The notes: generated by a model not told the origin, from the letters alone. Positions 15,643 to 24,755 are shown, counted from the stretch's first letter. The stretch is DNA of 48,592 bases from Bacillota bacterium (GCA_023421735.1 JAEZSP010000040.1:1-48592); one strand, 5' to 3'. Numbers and translations: made by a program.

Positions 15643-16632
15643 ATGGTCACGAGAAAAACGCTCAAATGGGCGGCGCTCGCGGCGGCGCTTTTCTGCGCGT
15701 GTCTTCTGCCCGGCTGCGAAAAACAGCCCGTCGAGGTGCGCGACGACGCGGTCATCCTCGGCTTTTCGCAACTGGGGAGCGAAAGCGGCTGGCGCATCGG
15801 CAATTCCCGCGACATCATCGCGGCAGCAGAGCGCGCGGGCGTGGAGCTCATGTTCGAAAACGCCGAGCAGAAACAGGAAAACCAGATCAAGGCCATCCGC
15901 TCGTTCATCGCCTATCAGGTGGACGTCATCGCATTTGCGCCCATCGTGGAGGACGGCTGGACGAACGTGCTCACGGAAGCGCGCGAGGCGGGCATCCCGG
16001 TTTTGTGTACCGATCGATTCATCAGCGAGGGCGACGCCGACCTCATTACGGGCTTTATCGGTTCCGACTTTTACGAGGAAGGCCGCCGCGCGGGCGAATA
16101 TCTGGTGGATAAGGCCGACCGGATGGGCGCGGATCGGCTGAAAATCGTCGAGATCACGGGCACCGAAGACTCGACCCCCATGCGCCAGCGCGCCATCGGC
16201 TTTCGCGAGGCCATCGCGGGCGACGACCGCTTCGAAATCGTCGAATCCATTTCCGGCGACTTTCTCAAATCCAAGGGCATGGAGTGTATGCGCCTGATCT
16301 TTCAGGCGCACGGGCACGCCATCGACGTTTTATACTCCCACAACGACGCCATGACGATGGGCGCCATCGAGGCCATCGAGGAAGAGGGCCTCGTGCCCGG
16401 CAAGGACATCGTCATCATCACCGTCGACGGCGAGCAGGGCGCCATCAACCTTTTAAAGGAAGGCAAAATCAACTGCGTGGTGGAATGTACGCCGCTCATC
16501 GGGGATACCATCATGGCGCTCGCGCAGCAATTGGCTGCGGGCGAAACCATCGAACGCTACACCTATTCAGACGAAACCGTGTTCACAGAGTTCGATGCGG
16601 ATCTCCAATCGATCCCCGCTCGGGGGTATTAA
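15643..16632 (+). CDS. YtfQ-like sugar-binding lipoprotein, probable sensor partner of the next kinase
   Basis: The 329-residue protein has a lipoprotein signal peptide with the lipobox LLPGC (Cys at about 25), followed by a type I periplasmic-binding fold of the galactofuranose-binding YtfQ kind: ILGFSQLGSESGWRIGNSR, AEQKQENQIKAIRSFIAYQVD, and the C-terminal hinge TPLIGDTIMALAQQL. It is closely similar to the transporter binding protein encoded at 19837. The ATG at 15643 has GGAGG upstream. The kinase gene starts one base after its stop codon. Because the transporter has its own binding protein downstream, this one more likely presents sugar to the kinase, as XylFII does for LytS in Clostridium; that role is inferred. 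Confidence 0.85.
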   Translation: MVTRKTLKWAALAAALFCACLLPGCEKQPVEVRDDAVILGFSQLGSESGWRIGNSRDIIAAAERAGVELMFENAEQKQENQIKAIRSFIAYQVDVIAFAPIVEDGWTNVLTEAREAGIPVLCTDRFISEGDADLITGFIGSDFYEEGRRAGEYLVDKADRMGADRLKIVEITGTEDSTPMRQRAIGFREAIAGDDRFEIVESISGDFLKSKGMECMRLIFQAHGHAIDVLYSHNDAMTMGAIEAIEEEGLVPGKDIVIITVDGEQGAINLLKEGKINCVVECTPLIGDTIMALAQQLAAGETIERYTYSDETVFTEFDADLQSIPARGY

Positions 16633-16633
16633 C

Positions 16634-18088
16634 GTGCGGCGCAGCTTTATTGTCCGGGTCGCGCGTTCACTGAAACGGCGGATCACGCTTTCGATCATCG
16701 TCGTGCTCATCCTGATGGCGATCCCTGCCATCGCCTCGGTCGGCATGATGACCCGTTATTCCCGGCAATATCACGACGTCATTACGCGCATGGACCGCAT
16801 CGCCTCGCTCTCGCCCGTCATCGGCGAGGATCTATTGGGCGAGATGTGGTCGATCGTCGCCGGGCGCGAAACGTTCGCCGAGGGCGATCAATTCCGAACG
16901 CTCAACCGCGTGCGCGCGGAGATGGACGCGCTGATCGAAACCGATTCCGCAAGCAGGCTGCAAATCACCGTGGCGCGCAATACCATGAACACGCTCTCGG
17001 GCTACATCGAAGACCTGGGCGGGCAGATGCGTGCGGGTTCGACCGTGGATGAAGACGAGGCGACGCTCGAGGAAATCAGGAACGTCGGTTCCTTGGTCGT
17101 GGACATGCTCGGCGATGCGATCACCGCCGAAATAGACGCCGCCATGACCGCCTCGAACGCGCTTCAGCGGGTTGTGCGGCTGACGCTTCTGATCGAGATG
17201 TTCATTTTGCTCGCGGCCCTGACGTTCGCGGCCATCGCGCAGCGCTCCCTGAGCCGCGCGATCGCGCGGCCCATCGAACAGTTAAAGGACTTTGCGGGCA
17301 TGATTGCGGGCGGACATCTGGATGTGCGCGCGCCCGCGCCGGACGTCTCGGAGTTGTCCGATCTGACGGCGAGCCTCAACACCATGGCAGGGAACCTCAA
17401 GGAACTCATTGAAGAAAACAGACGCGAGCAGGAGAACCTCAAAAAGAGCGAAATGCGCGCCCTGCAAACCCAGATTGCGCCGCATTTTCTCTACAACACG
17501 CTCGACGCCATCATCTGGTTGGCGGAAGCGCGCAAGACGCTCGACGTCATCGCGGTCACCCGCGCGCTGTCGAATTTTTTCCGCATTTCGCTCTCGGGCG
17601 GGCAGGACTGGATCACCATCCGGCAGGAGGTCGAGCATCTCGAGGGCTATCTCACCATCATGAAGGTGCGCTACCGCGACATCCTCGACTATGTGCTCGA
17701 GGTGGACGAGTCGCTCTATGATCTCTATATTCTCAAACTTGTCATCCAGCCGTTGGCCGAAAACGCCATTTACCATGGCATTAAAAATCGGCGCGGCGGC
17801 GGCAGGCTCGAAATCAAGGTGGAAAAACGGGGCGACATGCTCTCCGTGCGGGTGTCAGACGACGGCGCGGGCATGCCACCCGCGCGGCTCCAGGCGGTCA
17901 GGCAGGCCTTCGAAGGCGGCGACGGGCCGGATGCGGAGACCGGATACGGGCTCTATAGCGTGGATCAACGGCTCAAGCTCTATTACAATCAGCCGATCGG
18001 ACTGAAACTGACAAGCGCACAGGGGGAGGGTACGACCATCGCGTTTATCGTGCCAATCCGGACGCGCAGGGGGGAAAACGATGTATAA
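16634..18088 (+). CDS. YesM-type sensor histidine kinase
   Basis: The 484-residue protein has two transmembrane helices (about 17-36 and 183-205) around an external helical domain of some 145 residues, a HAMP domain (about 207-260), a His_kinase domain with the phosphoacceptor in QTQIAPHFLYNTLDAIIWL, and an HATPase with N box QPLAENAIYHG and G1 box SDDGAGM. It phosphorylates the YesN-like regulator next door. The external domain lacks a Cache fold and may contact the binding lipoprotein. The start is GTG at 16634, with GGGGG 8 nt upstream that overlaps the end of the lipoprotein gene. Its stop overlaps the regulator start by 8 nt. Confidence 0.93.
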   Translation: MRRSFIVRVARSLKRRITLSIIVVLILMAIPAIASVGMMTRYSRQYHDVITRMDRIASLSPVIGEDLLGEMWSIVAGRETFAEGDQFRTLNRVRAEMDALIETDSASRLQITVARNTMNTLSGYIEDLGGQMRAGSTVDEDEATLEEIRNVGSLVVDMLGDAITAEIDAAMTASNALQRVVRLTLLIEMFILLAALTFAAIAQRSLSRAIARPIEQLKDFAGMIAGGHLDVRAPAPDVSELSDLTASLNTMAGNLKELIEENRREQENLKKSEMRALQTQIAPHFLYNTLDAIIWLAEARKTLDVIAVTRALSNFFRISLSGGQDWITIRQEVEHLEGYLTIMKVRYRDILDYVLEVDESLYDLYILKLVIQPLAENAIYHGIKNRRGGGRLEIKVEKRGDMLSVRVSDDGAGMPPARLQAVRQAFEGGDGPDAETGYGLYSVDQRLKLYYNQPIGLKLTSAQGEGTTIAFIVPIRTRRGENDV

Positions 18089-19655
18089 GGCGTTTGTGGT
18101 CGACGACGAGATCGTCATCCGGGAAGGCATCCGCACCAATTTCCCGTGGGAAGAGAACGGCTTTCAGCTGGCGGGCGAGGCGCCGGACGGCGAAATCGCG
18201 CTGTCCATGCTCCAGGACATCAAGCCGGACGTTCTCATCACGGATATTCGCATGCCGTTCATGGACGGACTGGCGCTGTGTCGGCGGATTGTGAACACAA
18301 TGCCGTGGATTCACGTCGTCATCCTTTCGGGGTACGACGACTTTTCCTATGCGAAAGAGGCGATCTCACTCGGCGTGAAAGAGTACCTCCTCAAACCCGT
18401 CTCCGCACACGAACTGGGCGAGGTGCTCGAGCGCATCGCCCGCGAAATCGACGACGAACGCCGCCAACAGGCGGATTATCAGGCCATGAAGCGCCAGTTT
18501 GACTCCTCGAGCCGATTCATGCAGGAAAAACTGGTGCTGGAACTGCTCTCCGGTGCGCCGGGTGAGACCGTTTTGGAGCAAGCGCGCAAGCTGCGCGTGA
18601 ATTTGCTCGCCCGCTGGTATCGCGTGATGCTGATCGCAACGGGCGAAGGCGACGATGCGGTGCTCGTGCGCGCGCATGTACAGCGGCTCGCGGAGGGCTC
18701 GGGCGGCGCGGTCAACCTGTGCGAGACGGGCGGGCGGCTCGCGGCGCTCGTCATGGGCGATACGGGCGAAGACCTCGAAGAACGCGCTTTCGCCTTTGCA
18801 CAGGCGGTCAAATACGAGGTGGAGCGCTCCGTCGGCGTAACGCTGCGGGTTGCCATCGGCGCGCCGACAAGCGCAATCGACGGCATACAGGATTCGTACC
18901 TTTCGGCGCAGGGCGTTCTGAAAGGCATGGCGATGAACGCCGTGGGCACGCGCATCATGGATACGGTTGATCGCGGCATGCAGGTGGGCGCGCGGCTGAT
19001 GGGCCTGGACGTGGTGCCGATCTTCGAAAAACTTCGCTATGCCACGAGCCAGGAAACCGAGGATATTTTGCAGGAGCACTTTGAATCAGTCGGTGCGGTG
19101 GCGCGCCAATCGGTCATCATGGCAAATTATCTGTACGTGGATATCCTCCTCGCCGCCATGCGCGTCATCCGCGAAAACGGCGGCGATCCGGAAAAAATCA
19201 TTCCCGAGGCTGTCGCGCGCCAGAAGGAAGGCGTGCGCGGCTTTTCCGGGCAGGGGGATATGGTGGATTCCGCGCGCCAGATCCTGTTTAAGGCCATCCA
19301 GTTTCAAGAAAGCCAAAACATGTCCCACACCGCATCGGTCGTGCGCGCCGCGTGCGCGTACATCGAGCAGAACTACGTGACCCCCGATATGCAGCTTGCA
19401 GATGTCGCAAAGCACGTAGCCCTCTCGAACAACCACTTCTGCACCGTCTTTTCGCAGGAAATGGGCGTCACTTTCATCGAGTACCTGACCGCCCTTCGCA
19501 TGAAGAAGGCGCGCGCGCTTTTGAAGCTCACCGACATGCGCTCGAGCGAGGTGGCGGCGGCCATCGGCTATTCAGATCCCCACTACTTCAGCTACCTGTT
19601 CAAAAAGAACGTCGGCATGAACCCGCGCGATTACCGAAACTCGTGCCGACGATAA
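18081..19655 (+). CDS. YesN-type response regulator with AraC DNA-binding domain
   Basis: The 524-residue protein has an N-terminal receiver domain (1-120) with the acidic pair VVDDE, the phosphoacceptor Asp in DVLITDIRMPFMDG (about 54) and the conserved Lys in LLKPVS, a long central region of the YesN type, and a C-terminal AraC double helix-turn-helix (about 420-520; QLADVAKHVALSNNHFCTVF and SEVAAAIGYSDPHYFSYLFKK). It overlaps the kinase gene by 8 nt. It is expected to switch on the transporter that starts 182 bp downstream. That gap has room for its binding site, but I see no clear repeat there. Confidence 0.93.
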   Translation: MYKAFVVDDEIVIREGIRTNFPWEENGFQLAGEAPDGEIALSMLQDIKPDVLITDIRMPFMDGLALCRRIVNTMPWIHVVILSGYDDFSYAKEAISLGVKEYLLKPVSAHELGEVLERIAREIDDERRQQADYQAMKRQFDSSSRFMQEKLVLELLSGAPGETVLEQARKLRVNLLARWYRVMLIATGEGDDAVLVRAHVQRLAEGSGGAVNLCETGGRLAALVMGDTGEDLEERAFAFAQAVKYEVERSVGVTLRVAIGAPTSAIDGIQDSYLSAQGVLKGMAMNAVGTRIMDTVDRGMQVGARLMGLDVVPIFEKLRYATSQETEDILQEHFESVGAVARQSVIMANYLYVDILLAAMRVIRENGGDPEKIIPEAVARQKEGVRGFSGQGDMVDSARQILFKAIQFQESQNMSHTASVVRAACAYIEQNYVTPDMQLADVAKHVALSNNHFCTVFSQEMGVTFIEYLTALRMKKARALLKLTDMRSSEVAAAIGYSDPHYFSYLFKKNVGMNPRDYRNSCRR

Positions 19656-19836
19656 CGGGCTGTAAAAAACGAACTTTTACCGGAAAATAACACCACTTTC
19701 CCACAAATCCCAGAAAAGGCAGGAAGATTTTCGCCAAATGTGCGGAAGCCTGCCTGTTTTTGCTTTTGGGAGAATATGTTATGATCGTGATAAGGGGCGG
19801 GGAATCCGCTCACAACGTAAATGGAGGGACTGTCCT

Positions 19837-20832
19837 ATGAAGAAACTGGTTGCTCTCATGCTGGCAATGCTGCTGGCTCTGGGCGTTGCCTCGAGCGCGT
19901 CGGCGCTGACCGTCGCGTTCTCCCAGATCGGGCAGGAGTCCGACTGGCGCACCGCCAACACCGACGACCTTTGCTCGGGCATCGAGGCCCAGGGCTGGAC
20001 GCTCGTGTATGACGACGGACAGCAGAAGCAGGAGAATCAGATCAAGGCGCTGCGCAACTTCATCTCCCAGGATGTCGATTACATCCTCTTCACCGGCGTC
20101 GTAACGACCGGCTGGGAAGAAGTCCTCAAAGAGGTCAACGAGGCCGAAATCCCGCTGATCCTCATCGACCGCATTCCGGACTGCGCAGGCGAGATCGATT
20201 ACGTGGCCGCGTTCGGCGGCGACTTCGTCGAAGAAGGCCGCAGGATGGGCTTCTGGGCGGGCAATTACTTTGCCTCCGTTGGCCGTGGCGATGAAAAAAT
20301 CAACGCGGTCATCCTCGAAGGCACCACCGGTTCCGGCCCCGCCACAGACCGCACCGCGGGCATCAACGAGGCGCTTGCGAACTATCCGAACATCGAGGTC
20401 ATTGCGTCCCAGACCGGCAACTTCACCCGTGCAGAGGGACAGGCCGTCATGGAGAGCCTTTTGAAGTCGAACCCGGACATCGACCTCTTGCTCGCAGAGA
20501 ACGATGACATGGCGCTTGGCGCCATTGAGGCCATCAAGGCCGCCGGCAAGGTGCCCGGACAGGACATCATCATCGTCGGCTGTGACTCCGTTAAGGTCGC
20601 GTTTGAAGCGATCGTCGCGGGCGAAATGAACGCCACCATCGAGTGCACGCCCCTCTATTCCCAGTTCGTGATCGAGGCGATCAACAACATCGAGGCGGGC
20701 GAAGTGTACGACAAGACCGTCATCCATCCCGAGGAGTTCTGCTACGACGCAGAGGGCGGCATCGCCTACACCGCGGACGGCTCCAAGCTGTCCATCAAGG
20801 CTGCTGACGTCATCGACAGTCGCAAGTACTAA
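19837..20832 (+). CDS. ytfQ: YtfQ-like furanose-sugar ABC transporter binding protein
   Basis: The 331-residue protein has a type I signal peptide with a likely cleavage after SSASA and no lipobox Cys, followed by the YtfQ-like fold (VAFSQIGQESDWRTANTDD, QQKQENQIKALRNFISQDVDY, AENDDMALGAIEAI, TPLYSQFVIEAI). It captures sugar for the YtfR/YtfT/YjfF transporter encoded directly downstream; in Escherichia coli the system takes up galactofuranose, and relatives take other furanose sugars. The ATG at 19837 follows GGAGG by 9 nt. The upstream gap of 181 bp holds a possible weak promoter with TATGAT at 19780-19785. A stem-loop follows the gene and may keep its mRNA more abundant than that of the other subunits. 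Confidence 0.9.
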   Translation: MKKLVALMLAMLLALGVASSASALTVAFSQIGQESDWRTANTDDLCSGIEAQGWTLVYDDGQQKQENQIKALRNFISQDVDYILFTGVVTTGWEEVLKEVNEAEIPLILIDRIPDCAGEIDYVAAFGGDFVEEGRRMGFWAGNYFASVGRGDEKINAVILEGTTGSGPATDRTAGINEALANYPNIEVIASQTGNFTRAEGQAVMESLLKSNPDIDLLLAENDDMALGAIEAIKAAGKVPGQDIIIVGCDSVKVAFEAIVAGEMNATIECTPLYSQFVIEAINNIEAGEVYDKTVIHPEEFCYDAEGGIAYTADGSKLSIKAADVIDSRKY

Positions 20833-20855
20833 GTTCGACAGGCTTTCATGACCGC

Positions 20856-20883
20856 GACGGATGGGGGCCTCCCCCCATCCGTC
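20856..20883 (+). terminator. Intra-operon stem-loop between binding protein and ATPase genes
   Basis: A perfect 12-bp stem (GACGGATGGGGG with CCCCCATCCGTC) with a 4-nt loop lies between the genes and has no clear U tract after it. It probably protects the upstream mRNA end or allows partial read-through, a common way to give more binding protein than membrane subunits. Confidence 0.6.
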
Positions 20884-20928
20884 CTTCCTATCAAAAATAC
20901 CGGACGTTGTGATTGAGGGGATGATCGT

Positions 20929-22440
20929 TTGCAGGATGAAATTCTCACAATGAAGGGCATTTCAATCCAGTTTCCGGGCGTCAAAGCGCTCGACGAGGTG
21001 GATTTCACGCTCAAGCGGGGCGAGGTACACGCGCTGCTCGGCGAAAACGGCGCGGGCAAATCGACGCTGATCAAATGCCTGACGGGGGTTCACCGGATGG
21101 ACGCGGGCATGGTCGCGCTGGACGGCGCGATGATCCGACCCACCAGCCCACAGGCCGCCATCGAGATGGGCATCTCCACGGTGTTCCAGGAAGTCAACCT
21201 GTGCCCCAACCTCACGGTGGCCGAAAATATATTCATTGGGCGCCAACCCATGAAGATCACGGGAATCAACTGGAGGGCGATCAATCGGCGCGCATCCGAG
21301 CTTATGGAATCCATGGGCATGCGGATCGACGTCACGCGCCCGCTTTCCTATTATTCCATCGCCATTCAGCAGATGGTGTCCATCGCGCGCGCGGTGGACG
21401 TCAAGGCCAAGGTTTTGATTCTCGACGAACCAACCTCGTCTCTCGACGAGCACGAGGTGCAGCGGCTGTTCACCGTCATGAGAAACCTCAAGGCCGAGGG
21501 ATTGGGGATCATCTTTATCACCCACTTCCTCGATCAGGTATTTGAAATTTCGGACCGCCTCACCATCCTGCGCAACGGCAAGCTCGTTGGCAGCTACCCC
21601 GCGCAGCAAATTACCAAACTCGAGCTTGTCAGCCATATGATCGGCAAGGACATGAACGAGATGTTCAACTTCCGGCGTGCGATGCAAAAGGCGGACGCAA
21701 AGCAAATGCTCGAGGCGGATCACATCGGCATCCCGGGCAAGGTGGAGGACATTTCCCTTTCCGTCCGCGCGGGCGAACTGGTCGGGTTCGCGGGCCTTCT
21801 GGGTTCGGGGCGCACCGAAACCGCCGAGATGCTCTTTGGCGTCACGCGCCCGGCACACGGCGCCGTAAAAGTGAACGGTCAGGCGATGCACCTCAAAGAC
21901 CCCCTGGACGCCATCAACCACAAGGTGGCGTTCTGCCCCGAGGACCGAAAGCGCGATGGGATCATCGGCGATCTTTCCGTGCGCGAAAACATCTATCTCG
22001 CGGTGCAGGCTAAACGCGGCTTCCTGAAGCCCACGCCCAAGGCAGAGCAGCGGAAGATGGCGGACAAGTACATCAAGCTTCTGTCCATTGCCACGCCCGA
22101 CGCGGAAAAGAAGGTGGGCGAGCTCTCCGGCGGCAACCAGCAAAAGGTGATCCTTGCACGCTGGCTGGCGACGGAGCCGGACGTGCTCATTCTCGACGAG
22201 CCGACGCGCGGCATCGACGTGGGCGCCAAGGCCGAGATTCTGCGCCTCATGCTCGAGATGTGCGAAGACGACATCGCGGTCATCTTCATCAGTTCCGAAC
22301 TCGATGAAATCATCCGGTATTCGAACCGCATCGTCGTCATGCGCGACCGGCAGAAGGCCGCGGAACTGGATGGCGCAAGCTGCCAGCAGGCGGATATCCT
22401 CGCCATTATCGCAAACGAGAAAGCGGAGGTGGGCGCATGA
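20929..22440 (+). CDS. ytfR: Sugar ABC transporter ATP-binding protein, YtfR type
   Basis: The 503-residue protein contains two fused ABC domains, as usual for CUT2 importers. Domain 1 (about 1-240) has Walker [10 protein letters not shown] and Walker B LILDEPTSS, but its signature is the degenerate YYSIAIQQM. Domain 2 (about 250-503) has a degenerate P loop (GLLGSGRTE), signature LSGGNQQKV and [11 protein letters not shown]. It drives uptake from the cytoplasmic face. The start codon is TTG at 20929, supported by GAGGGG 8 nt upstream and by the match of the predicted N-terminus to the family; ATG at 20950 would cut the first strand. The stop overlaps the next start (ATGA). Confidence 0.95.
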   Translation: MQDEILTMKGISIQFPGVKALDEVDFTLKRGEVHALLGENGAGKSTLIKCLTGVHRMDAGMVALDGAMIRPTSPQAAIEMGISTVFQEVNLCPNLTVAENIFIGRQPMKITGINWRAINRRASELMESMGMRIDVTRPLSYYSIAIQQMVSIARAVDVKAKVLILDEPTSSLDEHEVQRLFTVMRNLKAEGLGIIFITHFLDQVFEISDRLTILRNGKLVGSYPAQQITKLELVSHMIGKDMNEMFNFRRAMQKADAKQMLEADHIGIPGKVEDISLSVRAGELVGFAGLLGSGRTETAEMLFGVTRPAHGAVKVNGQAMHLKDPLDAINHKVAFCPEDRKRDGIIGDLSVRENIYLAVQAKRGFLKPTPKAEQRKMADKYIKLLSIATPDAEKKVGELSGGNQQKVILARWLATEPDVLILDEPTRGIDVGAKAEILRLMLEMCEDDIAVIFISSELDEIIRYSNRIVVMRDRQKAAELDGASCQQADILAIIANEKAEVGA

Positions 22441-23549
22441 ACTGGAAGCGCAATCTCATGAAGATCTTCCGCCCCATCAGCTTCGAGAAGATGATCCGCT
22501 CCACGGTCTTCTGGGCAATCGTCGCAGAAGCCGTCATCCTGCTCGTCTGCGCAGTCGCCGCACCGTCCTTTTTCAAAATTCAGGTCAATGAGACGACCGG
22601 CATGCTCTTCGGGGTGCCCATCGACATCCTCAGCCGCTCGGGCGAGATCATGATCATCGCCATGGGGATGACGCTCGTGATCGCGCTGGGCGGAACCGAC
22701 CTCTCGGTCGGCGCGCTTGTGGCGGTTTCAGGCGCGCTGGCGCTAAAATTTCTGCGCTGGGACGTGCTCGAATACCCAACGCCCGGCAACTACACGGTGA
22801 TGCCATTTTACCTTGTCTTATTGGTGCCGCTTGCGGTCTGCACGCTCATGGGCGCGTTTAACGGGTTTCTGATTTCAAAACTGGGCATGCAGCCGATCAT
22901 TGCAACGTTGATTCTCATGGTCGCGGGGCGCGGCATCGCACAGATCGCAACCAACGGCAAGCAGTACACCACCATGTACACGCCCTTCCAGCAGATCGGA
23001 CAGGGGCACCTGTTCGTGGTCCCGATGCCCATCGTCATCGCGGCGGTCGTGGTCGCGGCGGTGGCACTCTTCACGCGAAGGACGTCGTTCGGCATGTTTG
23101 TGGAATCGGTGGGCATCAATCGCAGCGCCAGCCGCGTATCCGGGCTGCGCTCGGGGCGCATCATCATGATCGCGTTTATGTTGACGGGCTTCCTGTCGGG
23201 CATCTCAGGTCTCATTTATGCGAGCCGCATCTCCTCCTGCGATTCCAATAACGCGGGCATCAACTACGAGCTGTTCGCGATCCTCGCGGTGGTCATCGGC
23301 GGTACCTCCATGTCCGGCGGGAAGTTCAGCATCACGGGTACGGTCGTCGGTTCACTCATCCTCCAGACGATTGTGTCGGCGATTTACTACTTCCAGATCA
23401 TTCCGCAGGCCATCCCCGCCATCGAGGCGATGATCATCGCGGTCGTCATCGTGCTGCAATCGGAGCCCGTACGCAAATCGCTCGGCGGCGTTTCCCGCAG
23501 GCTTGCCGCCAGACGACTGGAGAAGAAAGGGGGTGTCGCCGGTGCTTAA
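22437..23549 (+). CDS. ytfT: Sugar ABC transporter permease, YtfT type
   Basis: The 370-residue protein is a CUT2-family permease with about eight to ten transmembrane helices. It has the conserved GGTDLSVGALVAVSGALA loop after the third helix and the cytoplasmic coupling region SFGMFVESVGINRSASRVSG, which contacts the ATPase. It forms the membrane channel with the YjfF-like protein encoded next. The ATG at 22437 overlaps the ATPase stop codon by 4 nt, and the gene overlaps the next by 8 nt, so subunits are made together. Length is in the range of YtfT, with a charged C-terminal tail. Confidence 0.93.
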   Translation: MNWKRNLMKIFRPISFEKMIRSTVFWAIVAEAVILLVCAVAAPSFFKIQVNETTGMLFGVPIDILSRSGEIMIIAMGMTLVIALGGTDLSVGALVAVSGALALKFLRWDVLEYPTPGNYTVMPFYLVLLVPLAVCTLMGAFNGFLISKLGMQPIIATLILMVAGRGIAQIATNGKQYTTMYTPFQQIGQGHLFVVPMPIVIAAVVVAAVALFTRRTSFGMFVESVGINRSASRVSGLRSGRIIMIAFMLTGFLSGISGLIYASRISSCDSNNAGINYELFAILAVVIGGTSMSGGKFSITGTVVGSLILQTIVSAIYYFQIIPQAIPAIEAMIIAVVIVLQSEPVRKSLGGVSRRLAARRLEKKGGVAGA

Positions 23550-24591
23550 GCGCGAGATAGGCCGCCAGAGTCTTTGGACGCGGCTTTCCAATCCCAAATA
23601 CATCATTGTTTACGCGACCATCGGCGTATTCATCCTGATCTATCTTTTTGGCGCGATCAAGTTTGGGGACAAGGGGTTTACGACCCTGCGCACATTCACA
23701 CTCATGTTCTCCGACAACGCCTACATCGGCATTTCGGCGGTGGGCATGACGATGGTGCTCATTACGGGCGGCATTGACCTGTCCGTCGCGGCGGTCGCGG
23801 CGTTAACAGGCATGATCATCGCCTACGGAACGACCGTCATGGGCATTCACCCGGGAATTTGCATCGCGTTTGCCATTTTCGTCGGAACGGGGCTCGGGCT
23901 GCTCATGGGCGCAACGATCCACTATCTGAACGTGCCACCCTTTATCACCACGCTCACCGGCATGTTCCTGGCGCGCGGCGTGTGCGCGCTCATCAGCAGC
24001 GAATCCATCTCCATCGACCACCCCATGATCAATGCCCTCGCGGGCTGGAAGCGCTACTTTTTCCACATGCAAAACGGCGAATGGGTCAAAATCAAGCCCG
24101 TTTCCTACATCACCCTCAGCGTCATTCTCTTCCTCGCGATGATCGTGCTGGGCACGTTCCTGCTCCAGCGCACGAAGTTCGGCAGAAACGTCTACGCCAT
24201 CGGCGGCAACGAGCAGTCGGCCAAGCTCATGGGTTTGCCCGTCGGGCGCACCAAGGTGCTCGTCTACGGCATCAACGGCTTCTGCTCCGCGCTGGCGGGC
24301 ATCGCCTATGTCCTGTACGTCAAGTCCGGCTGGAACCTGGCGCTCATGGGGGGTGAGCTGGACGTCATATCGGCGGCGGTCATCGGCGGCGTCATGCTGA
24401 CGGGCGGCGTCGGCTACATGGTGGGCACCATGTTCGGCGTGCTTCTCAAGGCCACCATCCCGGCCTTCATCACCTTTTCCGGCAACCTTTCCTCCTGGTG
24501 GGGCAAGATTGCAACCGGCGCGCTCCTCCTCCTCTTCATCGTCATCCAACGCGCCGTGGTCACCTACTCCGCGCGCCGAAAATCACACTGA
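23542..24591 (+). CDS. yjfF: Sugar ABC transporter permease, YjfF type
   Basis: The 349-residue protein is the second CUT2 permease of the ytf-type system. It has multiple transmembrane helices, the family loop ITGGIDLSVAAVAALTGMI and the coupling segment RTKFGRNVYAIGGNEQSAKL. The start is probably GTG at 23542, with GGGGG 9 nt upstream and an 8-nt overlap with ytfT; GTG at 23533 is a possible alternative. It is the last gene of the operon that begins with the sensor lipoprotein at 15643 and is followed by two strong stem-loops. Confidence 0.93.
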   Translation: MLKREIGRQSLWTRLSNPKYIIVYATIGVFILIYLFGAIKFGDKGFTTLRTFTLMFSDNAYIGISAVGMTMVLITGGIDLSVAAVAALTGMIIAYGTTVMGIHPGICIAFAIFVGTGLGLLMGATIHYLNVPPFITTLTGMFLARGVCALISSESISIDHPMINALAGWKRYFFHMQNGEWVKIKPVSYITLSVILFLAMIVLGTFLLQRTKFGRNVYAIGGNEQSAKLMGLPVGRTKVLVYGINGFCSALAGIAYVLYVKSGWNLALMGGELDVISAAVIGGVMLTGGVGYMVGTMFGVLLKATIPAFITFSGNLSSWWGKIATGALLLLFIVIQRAVVTYSARRKSH

Positions 24592-24661
24592 ATGGCGGGG
24601 ACAGTGCCACTGCCCAAGGATCACTGCGACTTTGAAAAACCCAAACGCAAGAGATGATCCG

Positions 24662-24696
24662 TCGGCCGTCCGGGGACTGGGTCCCCCGACGGCCGA
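24662..24696 (+). terminator. Long stem-loop after yjfF
   Basis: A 16-bp stem with a single mismatch (TCGGCCGTCCGGGGAC with GTCCCCCGACGGCCGA) is followed by ATCTGCTTTTGG. It likely acts as the first terminator or as an mRNA end-stabiliser of the ytf-type operon. Confidence 0.65.
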
Positions 24697-24716
24697 ATCT
24701 GCTTTTGGGGATAAAC

Positions 24717-24755
24717 AAACCGCGCGGATGCTTTCTTCCGCGCGGTTTGTTTTGG
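24717..24755 (+). terminator. Bidirectional rho-independent terminator between convergent operons
   Basis: A perfect 12-bp stem AAACCGCGCGGA/TCCGCGCGGTTT (24717-24748) has T-rich flanks on both strands: GTTTTGG on the plus side and GTTTATCC on the minus side. It can stop both the ytf-type operon and the mgl operon coming from the other side. Confidence 0.8.

Noticed and set aside
20962..22143. A 393-codon minus-strand frame opposite the YtfR-type ATPase
   Set aside because: Shadow of a strongly conserved ABC ATPase; composition rich in His, Asp and Arg without motifs.
24592..24660. Possible small RNA or tRNA-like fold just after yjfF
   Set aside because: Only a weak 5-bp hairpin can be drawn; there is no promoter and no cloverleaf.
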